Position numbers and translations under genes: made by a program
The notes under the pieces: model-generated
Seen by the model: only the letters and a program-made list of their open reading frames with translations
Told to the model about the DNA's origin: nothing
The model's database searches: none
NCBI GenBank assembly: GCA_965206405.1
Contig: CBDBJQ010000006.1
Span: forward strand, 2,046,001-2,110,000
DNA from: CBDBJQ01 sp965206405
GTDB lineage: Bacteria; Pseudomonadota; Alphaproteobacteria; UBA8366
Length of the DNA: 64,000 nucleotides
Direction: 5' to 3'
Shown here: one piece after another, positions 53,666 through 61,826 of the stretch
Position numbering within the stretch: position 1 is the first letter of the stretch
Layout: every line of letters starts with the position of its first letter

Positions 53666-55024
53666 ATGGACGCCATCGAAACCTTCGCCAACCATGTCAT
53701 CCGCTCGAGTTATGACAGCCTGTCGGATGATGCCGCCGATGCAACGCGGATGTTCATCCAGGACAGCTTGGGCGTAGGCATCGTTGGCAGTGCCGCGCCG
53801 CAGGTTGATGAATTGCGCCGGGCCGCGGCGTTGTGGGGAACCGGTGCCGATGCCCGTGTTTGGGTTTCGGGTGAACGCTTGCCGGCTCCATCGACGGCAT
53901 TCATGAATGCGTTCCTTGCCCACAATTCGGAGTTCGACTGCGTCCATGAACCCGCCGTTGTGCATTGTGTAACGGCGGTCCTGGCGGGCTGCATGGCAGA
54001 TGCAGAAAAACAGGGCGGAGTTTCCGGACGCGATTTGATGGCGGCGGTGGCGCTCGGCGTTGACGTCGCATGTGTGTTGGGTGTTGCAGCAACCTCGGGG
54101 CTCAGGTTTTTCAGGCCGGCGACCGCCGGAACATTTGCCGCCGCGATGGGGATCGGAAAACTCCGGAAATTCGACCGGGAACAACTGATTCGCGCCTGTT
54201 CTATTACCTACGGCCAGGTCGGCGGTTCCATGCAGGCCCACACGGAAGGTTCATCATTACTGGCCGTGCAAATGGGTTTTGCGGCCAGAAACGCCGTCGT
54301 CGCCTGTGATCTGGCGGCAGAGGGGGTCGACGGCCCGCGTCAGATCATCGAAGGCGAATTCGGCTACCTCAACTTGATTGAGGAGAGTTACGATTTTGGC
54401 GACATGCTCTCGGGCCTGGGTCACGACTGGAAGATTACCGAAGTTGCGCATAAGCCATTCCCCTCCGGTCGTGCCACGCACGGCATTGTCGATTGCTGCC
54501 TGACATTGAAACGCGAGCGCGGTTTGGAGGCCGCCGATATCGCATCCGTCACCTGTGATGCTCCGCCGCTAATCCATCAACTGGTGGGGCGCCCGCCGTG
54601 CACGGGCATGACTCCAAACTATGCCCGCTTATGCGCTTCCTATACGGCCGCCCGGGCGCTCACCCATGGCACGGTAGACGTTGTGCACTACAGGCCCGAA
54701 ACGATCCCCGATGCCGCCATTCACGAATTGGCGAACCGGGTGGAAATGCGGATCGACGATAATCCGGATCCAAACGCGTTGGCGCCAGTGAGTGTCGCCA
54801 TCACGCTGAAGGATGGCTCCGTCGTTTCAGCGAGCCGTGAATTCGTCCTTGGTCACCCGAAAAACCCACTCAGTCGCGACGATCATCTCGCAAAATTTCG
54901 CCGCAACTGCGCATCAGCGCGTCCCGCCATTACAGAACGCCAGGCCGAGGCCCTGATCAAGAGAACCGATAATCTGGAAGACGAACGAGATGTCGCTGGT
55001 CTGGTCGACCTCATGATAGCTTGA
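53666..55024 (+). CDS. MmgE/PrpD family protein
   Basis: The 452-residue protein belongs to the MmgE/PrpD fold (2-methylcitrate dehydratase, cis-aconitate decarboxylase and related enzymes): FIQDSLGVGIVGSAAP near the N-terminus, LAHNSEFDCVHEPAVVH (substrate-binding region, about 94-110), and RPATAGTFAAAMGIGKL. No prpB or prpC is nearby, so propionate catabolism is unlikely and the substrate is open. It starts an apparent three-gene unit with the deacetylase and the convergent ligase. Confidence 0.87.
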   Translation: MDAIETFANHVIRSSYDSLSDDAADATRMFIQDSLGVGIVGSAAPQVDELRRAAALWGTGADARVWVSGERLPAPSTAFMNAFLAHNSEFDCVHEPAVVHCVTAVLAGCMADAEKQGGVSGRDLMAAVALGVDVACVLGVAATSGLRFFRPATAGTFAAAMGIGKLRKFDREQLIRACSITYGQVGGSMQAHTEGSSLLAVQMGFAARNAVVACDLAAEGVDGPRQIIEGEFGYLNLIEESYDFGDMLSGLGHDWKITEVAHKPFPSGRATHGIVDCCLTLKRERGLEAADIASVTCDAPPLIHQLVGRPPCTGMTPNYARLCASYTAARALTHGTVDVVHYRPETIPDAAIHELANRVEMRIDDNPDPNALAPVSVAITLKDGSVVSASREFVLGHPKNPLSRDDHLAKFRRNCASARPAITERQAEALIKRTDNLEDERDVAGLVDLMIA

Positions 55025-55060
55025 GTTCGGACCTGCAATGCCGTCGCAAGGAGCTACCCT

Positions 55061-55930
55061 GTGAGCAGCACACCTGTCTGGCCAAACGATGCACGTCTCG
55101 CCTTGTCGCTCGTGGTCAATGTCGAAGAAGGCGCCGAGATGTCCGTCGCTGACGGGGATTCCCGGGCCGAAGCCGTTGACGAGATGGGCATGGCGGTAAA
55201 GCCCGGAATTCGGAACTTTTCCAATGAAAGCAACTACGCTTACGGCATCAAGGCCGGCGCGCCCCGGATATTCGACATGCTGGCTAAACATGGCCTCAAA
55301 GCCACCTTTACAGTCGCCGCGCAAAGCCTGGAAAGAGCGCCTGAGATCGCACGGCGAATCGCGGGCGACGGGCATGAAGCCTGCGCCCATGGTTACCGCT
55401 GGCGGACCCAGCACAACATGGACGAGGACGCAGAGCGAGATTTCATTCGCCGCGCCGCCGAATCGATCGAACAGACTACCGGGAAGCGGCCCGTCGGCTG
55501 GCTGTCGCGCTATTTGTTCACAGCAAACACACGCCGCCTGTTGATCGAGGAAGGCTACCGCTACCACATGGACGACTACAGTGACGACAAGCCGTTCTGG
55601 GACACGGAGACGAAGCCCGGACAGCCGATCCTGATCCTGCCTTATGCCATCGACACCAATGACATGAAGATGTGGAACGCGCCAGCCTACACACCGCGGA
55701 ATTGGCTGTCATACCTGAACGACACCCTGGATATCCTGCTGGCCGAAGGGGCCTCGGCGCCACGCATGATGTCACTGGGCCTTCACTTGAGGATCATCGG
55801 CCGGCCGGGACGCATGGCAGTTCTAGATTCTTTCCTGGAACGCGTGCAGACCCTGGACGGTATATGGGTCGCAACGCGGGCCGAAATCATGGAACACTGG
55901 GAAGTGACGTTCCCGGCATCGGAAACCTGA
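55061..55930 (+). CDS. Polysaccharide deacetylase-family (PuuE-like) enzyme
   Basis: The 289-residue NodB-fold protein has the metal-binding CAHGYRWRTQHNM region near residue 108 and opens with LALSLVVNVEEGAE. The latter is close to PuuE-type allantoinases and cyclic imidase-like hydrolases rather than true polysaccharide deacetylases. In NodB enzymes the first motif is T(F/Y)DD; here it is VNVEEG, as in the PuuE group. A C-N hydrolase role is therefore more likely. It starts with GTG at 55061 after AAGGAG. Confidence 0.83.
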   Translation: MSSTPVWPNDARLALSLVVNVEEGAEMSVADGDSRAEAVDEMGMAVKPGIRNFSNESNYAYGIKAGAPRIFDMLAKHGLKATFTVAAQSLERAPEIARRIAGDGHEACAHGYRWRTQHNMDEDAERDFIRRAAESIEQTTGKRPVGWLSRYLFTANTRRLLIEEGYRYHMDDYSDDKPFWDTETKPGQPILILPYAIDTNDMKMWNAPAYTPRNWLSYLNDTLDILLAEGASAPRMMSLGLHLRIIGRPGRMAVLDSFLERVQTLDGIWVATRAEIMEHWEVTFPASET

Positions 55931-55931
55931 A

Positions 55932-57341
55932 CTACCCGACCTTCAGTCGCGCGTCCATCAGCCGCAGGGGTTTTTGCCGCCGGTCAATCTCGGTGAGTGC
56001 GGCCAGGGCATTGGGCTCAACCAGTTCCACTAACAAATCGACCCCGATTTTTTGGCGCAACAAAGCCCTGAACTGTTCGGTCAGGCCGGGCCAGTCCGAG
56101 GATGGTGCGGCACTTTCGACGGATACGGCCATCTCGTCGCGCCCGTTATTTCTCTGAACCCGGCAGAAAAACTCGCCGGTGTTGTCGCCCGCCCCCTTCA
56201 GAATTTCGCCGACAGCGGTCGGATAGATGTTGATCCCGCGAAGCTTCACCATGTCGTCGCTGCGCCCAAGGAACCCCCTCAGGCGCCGCAAACTCCAATC
56301 GAGAGGGCCCGGTCCGGTTTCGAGAGCCGACAGGTCATTCGTATTGAAACGGATGTTGGGGAAGATGTCGTCCTTGAACAGTGCCGTGACGCAGATATTG
56401 CCGATCTCGCCATCGCGCACCGGATTGAGATCATCGGGGTCGATGATCTCTACGTAATGGGCATCTTCCCAGATGTGCAGCCCATCCTGTTCGGGGCCTT
56501 CAGCAGCGATGAATCCGGTATCGCCGACGCCATAGAAATCACAGACCCGGGCGCCGCCCCAGGCCTCTGACAAAGCCGTGCGCGCCGCGCCGCCGATGGC
56601 TCCGCAGATCAATTTGATTCGAATATCGCGGCCTGGCTCCAGCCCCTCTTCGCGAGCAACCTCCGCCAGCTTGCCCAGGTAGTCGGCAAACCCGACAAGT
56701 ACTGTCGCACCGTAACTGCGCATCAGGTGCACCTGCTTTACCGAAGGTGTTTCGCTCCCCGTGCCCGCTGTCAGCAACAGGGCATTCGTGTAGTGATTAA
56801 TGGCTTCGCGTGCGTAGTGACCACCGTTGACCGTGCCGAAACCCAGCACAGAATGGACCAGATCACCGGGCGCCAATCCTTGCAGCACGAAAGCACGCGC
56901 CATCAGGATGTTCTGCACCTCTCGTGATTTCGGGCCGTACAATACGGGCTGAGGCGTCCCGGTAGTCCCACTGGTTGTGTGCAGAACCACAGGCGGGCGG
57001 GTCTCCGGTGTTTCGCCAAAACTCTCCATGCCGTGAAAATCCCCGAACGGGGGATGTTCTTCGACGCTTCGCATAATGTCGTGCTTATCATAGGAAGGAA
57101 GTTTGGAGATATCCTCCAACCTGCGGATATCGCCTGGCTCAATGCCACGTTCGGACCACAACCGACGGTAAAAGGGAATCTGCCATGCGCGCTTCATGCA
57201 CGACTGAAATTGTTTGTCCTGCAGCCCGCGTAATTCACCACAGCTCAGTCGCGTGCGTTGTTTGATGAACTTCTGGCCGAGCGGATAATCCCGCAGCAAT
57301 CTGCGATGATCAACGACATCAAAATATGTTGGGTGCGCCAT
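55932..57341 (-). CDS. PaaK-like AMP-dependent ligase (phenylacetate-CoA ligase family)
   Basis: The 469-residue protein has the adenylate-forming motif TSGTTGTP at 123-130, GVGDTGF and RGFLGRSDDMVKLRGINIYP, as in phenylacetate-CoA ligase. The substrate is an unknown carboxylate. I chose the ATG at 57341 (MAHPTYFDVVDH); the open frame extends to 57389. It converges on the deacetylase (1-nt gap) and is separated from parDE by a copy of the pyrB upstream repeat. Confidence 0.85.
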   Translation of the reverse strand: MAHPTYFDVVDHRRLLRDYPLGQKFIKQRTRLSCGELRGLQDKQFQSCMKRAWQIPFYRRLWSERGIEPGDIRRLEDISKLPSYDKHDIMRSVEEHPPFGDFHGMESFGETPETRPPVVLHTTSGTTGTPQPVLYGPKSREVQNILMARAFVLQGLAPGDLVHSVLGFGTVNGGHYAREAINHYTNALLLTAGTGSETPSVKQVHLMRSYGATVLVGFADYLGKLAEVAREEGLEPGRDIRIKLICGAIGGAARTALSEAWGGARVCDFYGVGDTGFIAAEGPEQDGLHIWEDAHYVEIIDPDDLNPVRDGEIGNICVTALFKDDIFPNIRFNTNDLSALETGPGPLDWSLRRLRGFLGRSDDMVKLRGINIYPTAVGEILKGAGDNTGEFFCRVQRNNGRDEMAVSVESAAPSSDWPGLTEQFRALLRQKIGVDLLVELVEPNALAALTEIDRRQKPLRLMDARLKVG

Positions 57342-57388
57342 TCGCTGACCATGGCACGCAGCACTGTCCTGAAACAACATTACCGGCA

Positions 57389-57621
57389 TCGGAAGTTTTA
57401 TCTCGAGCCGTGTTTGGTCTTGTTGCCGAGGCTATTCCTTGCGCACAAACCTGTATCAACCATATCCGCTTCGGGTCATTAGCGGTCGTTCGCAAGGGCC
57501 CGCAACCAACGGGGGATAATCCTGGGGTATTGCCGGAATACTCCCGAAATATTGCCGATGCCGCCGCCGGCGGAGGTTTGCGTTATGTTGAGGTTTTGAT
57601 GACTAGCGTCGCCCACGCTGC
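57389..57621 (+). repeat. Direct repeat copy 1: duplicated pyrB upstream region
   Basis: The 233-bp sequence matches 58480-58710 at over 90 percent by eye and includes the pyrB ribosome-binding site and first seven codons (MTSVAHA). After that it leaves pyrB and the frame ends soon after (RRQIIGLIPRRRTFS*). The 5' end of pyrB is thus present twice. The two copies flank parDE. From 57622 to 57814 no gene is seen. Confidence 0.9.
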
Positions 57622-57814
57622 TACCGGCACACGCCGCCAGATCATCGGGCTGATCCCAAGAAGACGTACTTTCAGCTAATAAATGTCCGGTGCGGCTGAA
57701 CACCCAAAACCATTGGCAGCATCAAGCCCGGAATTCAACTGCCCCACACTTTGCGGTGCTCTCCAACTACCACAACTGATCCGGTCGCCTGCCGTAACAG
57801 GAGCGGAAGTTTGC

Positions 57815-58159
57815 TCAATGGTTCTGTTCTGGATGTTGTTTCTCGAGGCTCGCCAGCTTTTCCGGGAGATTGCTCCTGCTGTGCAGAAAATCCACGATGA
57901 TTACGCTGGCATCATCCTCGACAAACACGATGAAGTGCTGACCGGAACGGGCAAAGCGCAGATCCTCCTTCAAATCAGGGTCGATGATCATCCGGCAGCT
58001 TTGCGAAGCCACGCTGCCCGATGCAATGCCGGAACAGCGCGCAATAAGGTCTTCCTCATAGGCCTGCGCCTGACGCGGCCCGAAAGTGTCGATCGTCCAG
58101 AGGGCAATTTCGAGAAGAGACGCCTCGGCCTGACGCGTCAGCCGCCAGGGTTTGGCCAT
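57815..58159 (-). CDS. parE: ParE-family toxin
   Basis: The 114-residue RelE/ParE-fold protein contains the opening MAKPWRLTRQAEASLLEIALWTIDTFG and the C-terminal HFIVFVEDDASVIIVDFLHSR. ParE toxins poison DNA gyrase. It overlaps parD by one base. Confidence 0.87.
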   Translation of the reverse strand: MAKPWRLTRQAEASLLEIALWTIDTFGPRQAQAYEEDLIARCSGIASGSVASQSCRMIIDPDLKEDLRFARSGQHFIVFVEDDASVIIVDFLHSRSNLPEKLASLEKQHPEQNH

Positions 58160-58416
58160 CAGGCCTTGCCGCGCGCGGCAGTAAAAATGCGCCGGATGGC
58201 GTCCTCGCCACTCCCTTCGGCCAGATCACCGGCTCTGGCCTGCGCCAATCCGGCCGAGAGCTGGTTGCGCAGGGCATTGAGTTCGTTTTCCTCCCGCTCC
58301 AGAAGGCGCAAACCGGCGCGCAAAGCTTCGCTGGCATTCTGGTAACGGCCGGTCTCGACCAGGCGGTCGACCAGGCTGGATTGCGCATCTGTCAGAACGA
58401 CGTTTCGTGTGGCCAT
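58159..58416 (-). CDS. parD: ParD-family antitoxin
   Basis: The 85-residue ribbon-helix-helix antitoxin starts MATRNVVLTDAQSSLVDRLVETGRYQNASEALRAGLRLL. AAAGGA precedes the chosen ATG (58416). It is the first gene of parDE, with a palindromic operator upstream. Confidence 0.9.
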   Translation of the reverse strand: MATRNVVLTDAQSSLVDRLVETGRYQNASEALRAGLRLLEREENELNALRNQLSAGLAQARAGDLAEGSGEDAIRRIFTAARGKA

Positions 58417-58433
58417 GGGGTATCCTTTCGCAT

Positions 58434-58469
58434 CATTGGCAATATATGCCAATGCAGTTCGTTTGCCCA
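58434..58469 (-). promoter_or_regulatory. parDE promoter and operator palindrome
   Basis: A palindrome with 8-bp arms CATTGGCA / TGCCAATG and 5-nt centre lies at 58434-58454. On the minus strand TATATT (58441-58446) is 17 nt from TGGGCA (58464-58469), so ParD binding there would block the promoter. Confidence 0.6.
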
Positions 58470-58479
58470 CCAAACCATG

Positions 58480-58710
58480 TCGGAAGTTTTATCTCGAGCC
58501 GTGTTTGGTCTTGTTGCCGAGGCTATTCCTTGCGCACAAACCTGTATCAATCATATCCGCTTCGGATCATTAACAGTCGTTCGCGGGGGCCCGCAACCAA
58601 CGGGGGATAATCCTGGGATATTGCCGGAATACTCCCGGAATATTGCCGATGGCGCCGCCGGCGGGTTTGCGTTATGTTGAGGTTTTGATGACTAGCGTCG
58701 CCCACGCTGC
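58480..58710 (+). repeat. Direct repeat copy 2 (native pyrB upstream region)
   Basis: This 231-bp copy carries the intact pyrB upstream sequence. It includes a GC-rich inverted repeat GCGGG/CCCGC (about 58587-58600), the GATAAT sequence and the ribosome-binding site, and runs into codon 8. Confidence 0.9.
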
Positions 58711-59662
58711 GCCTGATCGCACCTTTAACTTCCCGCACAGCAACCTGCTCGGGATCTCTGGGCTTTCCGCCAACGAGATCGAGTATCTCCTCGATCTGGC
58801 CGAGGGCTACGTCCAGCAAAATCGCCAGCCCGACAAGAAAACCGACCTGTTGCGCGGCCGGACGATTATCAACCTGTTCTTCGAAGCCTCGACCCGCACC
58901 TCCAGCTCCTTCGAGCTGGCCGGCAAGCGGCTCGGCGGCGACACAATGAACATGTCCGCCTCGTCAAGCTCGATAAAGAAGGGCGAGACGCTGATCGATA
59001 CCGCGATGACGCTGAACGCGATGCACCCCGATGTGCTGATCGTCCGACACCCCATGGCCGGCGCCGTTCAGCTACTGTCCGAGAAAGTCGACTGCGCCGT
59101 CATCAACGCTGGAGACGGCATGCACGAGCATCCCACCCAGGCCCTTCTGGACGCGCTAACCATGCGCCTGCGCAAGGGGCGCATCCACCGCCTCAGGGTG
59201 GCGATCTGCGGCGACATCATGCACAGCCGCGTTGCGCGCTCGAACATCCATCTCCTGAACATTGTCGGCTCGAACGTCCGGGTAATTGCGCCCCCGACCC
59301 TGCTTCCAGCCGACATCGACCGGCTCGGAGTCGAGGTTTTCCACGATCTCGGCGAGGGCATTCGTGACTGCGATATCGTCATGATGCTCCGGCTGCAGAA
59401 CGAGCGGATGCAGGGCACGTTCGTGCCGTCGACCCGGGAGTATTTCCGCTTCTTTGGCCTCACCCGCGCCAAGCTCGCGGCAGCCAAGGAAGACGCGCTG
59501 GTCATGCACCCAGGCCCGATGAACCGCGGCGTCGAGATCGATTCCGAACTTGCTGACGATATCGACCGCTCGGTGATCCGCGAACAGGTCGAGATGGGCG
59601 TCGCCGTGCGCATGGCCTGCCTCGACGTGCTGACGCGGGGACAGGTGTCGAACCAGTCGTGA
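58688..59662 (+). CDS. pyrB: Aspartate carbamoyltransferase catalytic chain
   Basis: PyrB makes carbamoyl-aspartate from carbamoyl phosphate and aspartate. The 324-residue protein has the carbamoyl phosphate site FFEASTRTSSSFELA, the HPTQALLD motif and MHPGPMNRGVEI. The ATG at 58688 (GAGG 5 nt upstream) is chosen. It overlaps pyrC by 4 nt. Together with the zinc-less PyrC it probably forms the dodecameric complex known from other proteobacteria. Confidence 0.96.
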   Translation: MTSVAHAAPDRTFNFPHSNLLGISGLSANEIEYLLDLAEGYVQQNRQPDKKTDLLRGRTIINLFFEASTRTSSSFELAGKRLGGDTMNMSASSSSIKKGETLIDTAMTLNAMHPDVLIVRHPMAGAVQLLSEKVDCAVINAGDGMHEHPTQALLDALTMRLRKGRIHRLRVAICGDIMHSRVARSNIHLLNIVGSNVRVIAPPTLLPADIDRLGVEVFHDLGEGIRDCDIVMMLRLQNERMQGTFVPSTREYFRFFGLTRAKLAAAKEDALVMHPGPMNRGVEIDSELADDIDRSVIREQVEMGVAVRMACLDVLTRGQVSNQS

Positions 59663-60972
59663 CAGCCACCCGAACCGCCTATGTAAACGCCCGACTCCTC
59701 GACCCGATCCGGGATCTCGACGCCCCAGGCGGCGTTCTCGTCGAGGACGGACTGATCACGGAGGCCAAAGCTGGCCTCTTCGCCGGCGGTGCACCCGACG
59801 GAGTCGACGTGATCGATTGCGGCGGCCATTGCCTTGCTCCGGCGCTGATCGACGCAAGGGTCCATATCCGCGAGCCCGGCTACGAGCACCAGGAAACGCT
59901 CGAGACCACCGGCCAGGCGGCAGCGGTCGGCGGTGTGGGAACCATCGTTGCCCTGCCCAACACAGACCCCGTCATCGATGAGCCCTCGGTCCTACAGTTC
60001 GTCCAGCGCCGTGCGGTTGAAACCGGCCTGGTCCGATTCCACTGCCACGCCGCGATCACCCGCGGAGCCGAAGGCAAGCGGCTCACGGAGATGGGCCTTC
60101 TCGCCGAAGCCGGCGCCGTCAGCTTCACGGACGGCACCGCGGTTGTCGCCGAGACAATCATGATGCGGCGTGCACTCAGCTACGCCAAGGGCTTCGGGAT
60201 GGTGGTCATACAGCGCCCCGAGGATCCGAGTCTCGCCTCCTGCGGGGTGATGAACGAAGGCGAGGTTGCAACGCGCCTCGGCCTTGCCGGCATTCCGGCT
60301 GCGGCCGAAACCATAATGCTGGAACGCGATCTTCGGCTGGCCGAGCTGACCGGCGGCCGCTATCACGCCGGCCTGGTGTCGACCGCCGCCTCGATCGACG
60401 CGATCCGACAGGCCAAGGCCCGCGGCCTTGAGGTTACCTGCGATACCGCACCGCATTATTTTGCGCTCAGCGAGACTGCCGTCGACGAGTACCGAACTTT
60501 CGCCAAAGTTGCGCCGCCGCTGCGCAGCGAGGCCGACCGCAAGGCCGTCATTGCCGGTCTCAGCGACGGAACCATCGACATGGTGGTGAGCGACCACGCA
60601 CCGAGCGACCAGGATTCCAAGCGCCTCCCCTTCGCCCAGGCGGAACCCGGTGTCGTTGGCCTCGAAACCCTCCTGCCGCTGATGCTGGAACCCCATCACA
60701 ACGGCGATCTCGGTCTGCTCGATGCGCTCGCCAAGGTTACGCTCGCACCGTCGGAGATTCTCGGCATCCCCGGCGGTTGCCTCACACCCCGGGAACCCGC
60801 CGACCTCGTTCTCTTCGATCCCGGGCGGCCGTGGCGCATTGACACCGAGGAATTCCACAGCAAGTCGCGGAACTCCCCCTTTGATGGCCGGCCGGTACAG
60901 GGCCGCGTCCTCAGGACCGTCGTTGGTGGCAAGCCCGTTTTCGAGGCACAAACGTCTGAAGCATCGGGCTAA
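59659..60972 (+). CDS. pyrC: Dihydroorotase-like protein lacking zinc ligands (PyrC'/PyrX type)
   Basis: The 437-residue amidohydrolase-fold protein is the partner of PyrB. The metal ligands of active dihydroorotase are changed: Arg67 replaces the first His of DxHxH (DARVHIREPG), Arg186 replaces the His before xEDPSL (QRPEDPSL), and Leu239 replaces the His before VST. This matches the non-catalytic pseudo-dihydroorotases of Pseudomonas and many alphaproteobacteria, which hold ATCase together. A separate active dihydroorotase must then exist elsewhere. It starts with GTG overlapping the pyrB stop. Confidence 0.9.
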   Translation: MTATRTAYVNARLLDPIRDLDAPGGVLVEDGLITEAKAGLFAGGAPDGVDVIDCGGHCLAPALIDARVHIREPGYEHQETLETTGQAAAVGGVGTIVALPNTDPVIDEPSVLQFVQRRAVETGLVRFHCHAAITRGAEGKRLTEMGLLAEAGAVSFTDGTAVVAETIMMRRALSYAKGFGMVVIQRPEDPSLASCGVMNEGEVATRLGLAGIPAAAETIMLERDLRLAELTGGRYHAGLVSTAASIDAIRQAKARGLEVTCDTAPHYFALSETAVDEYRTFAKVAPPLRSEADRKAVIAGLSDGTIDMVVSDHAPSDQDSKRLPFAQAEPGVVGLETLLPLMLEPHHNGDLGLLDALAKVTLAPSEILGIPGGCLTPREPADLVLFDPGRPWRIDTEEFHSKSRNSPFDGRPVQGRVLRTVVGGKPVFEAQTSEASG

Positions 60973-61005
60973 CCTGCTCCCAAAAACAACCAAAAGTACG
61001 CGGTG

Positions 61006-61635
61006 ATGAACGAACCTCTCTTTCTTGCAGCCCTTGCACTTGGCGCCGGCTACCTCCTCGGTTCCATCCCATTCGGGGTGATCCTCACGCGGATTGCCGG
61101 AATCGAGGACATCCGCAAGATCGGCTCCGGCAATATCGGCGCCACCAATGTCCTGCGCACCGGGCGCAAGGATCTCGCGGTCCTGACCCTGCTTCTTGAT
61201 GCCGGCAAAGGTACGGTTGTAGCGGTGGTCGCACTGCAGTTCGGAGCCGAGGCCGCCCTCGCCGCTTTCTGGGGCGTCGTGCTCGGCCACATGTTCCCGG
61301 TTTGGCTGCGGTTTTCCGGCGGCAAGGGGATGGCGACGATGCTTGGCGCACTCGCCGGAATTGCGCCCCTGGCAGCACTCGCTTGCGGTATTATCTGGCT
61401 TATCGTCGCCGCGTTGTTCCGCTACTCGTCGCTGGCGGCGCTGATTGCCACAGCAGCGATGCCGGTAGCCGTTTTGCTGCTCGGCACCGATCCGGTATCG
61501 GCATTGGCCGGGCCGGCGCTGGTGCCGGTTACGGTGATGATCTGGATCCAGCACCGCGCCAACATCCGGCGCTTGCTCAAGGGCGAGGAATCGAAAATCC
61601 GACTGGGCCAGAAACAGCCAGACGCCCCCTCATAG
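61006..61635 (+). CDS. plsY: Glycerol-3-phosphate acyltransferase
   Basis: PlsY acylates glycerol-3-phosphate from acyl-phosphate in the membrane. The 209-residue protein has GYLLGSIPFGV, the GSGNIGATNVLRTG motif, the GHMFPVWLRFSGGKGMA motif and HRANIRRLLKGEE. The ATG at 61006 is used, with a GTG codon just before it. In related genomes dprA usually follows; here topA follows instead. Confidence 0.95.
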   Translation: MNEPLFLAALALGAGYLLGSIPFGVILTRIAGIEDIRKIGSGNIGATNVLRTGRKDLAVLTLLLDAGKGTVVAVVALQFGAEAALAAFWGVVLGHMFPVWLRFSGGKGMATMLGALAGIAPLAALACGIIWLIVAALFRYSSLAALIATAAMPVAVLLLGTDPVSALAGPALVPVTVMIWIQHRANIRRLLKGEESKIRLGQKQPDAPS

Positions 61636-61826
61636 CGGATCCTCCGAAAACCCCAACCCGCAAGGCCTGGGACCGTTCCGGTTGACGAACTTTGCCGGCA
61701 ATGCCATGTGCTATGCCGTTTTGACACAGTCCGTCCGGCCGGATAGCAGTCTCGCCCGGATCGCCGTTTTTCACCTCCCGATCCCACAGCACTCCACAGT
61801 GCCTCCACAGTGCCACGGAATATCGA

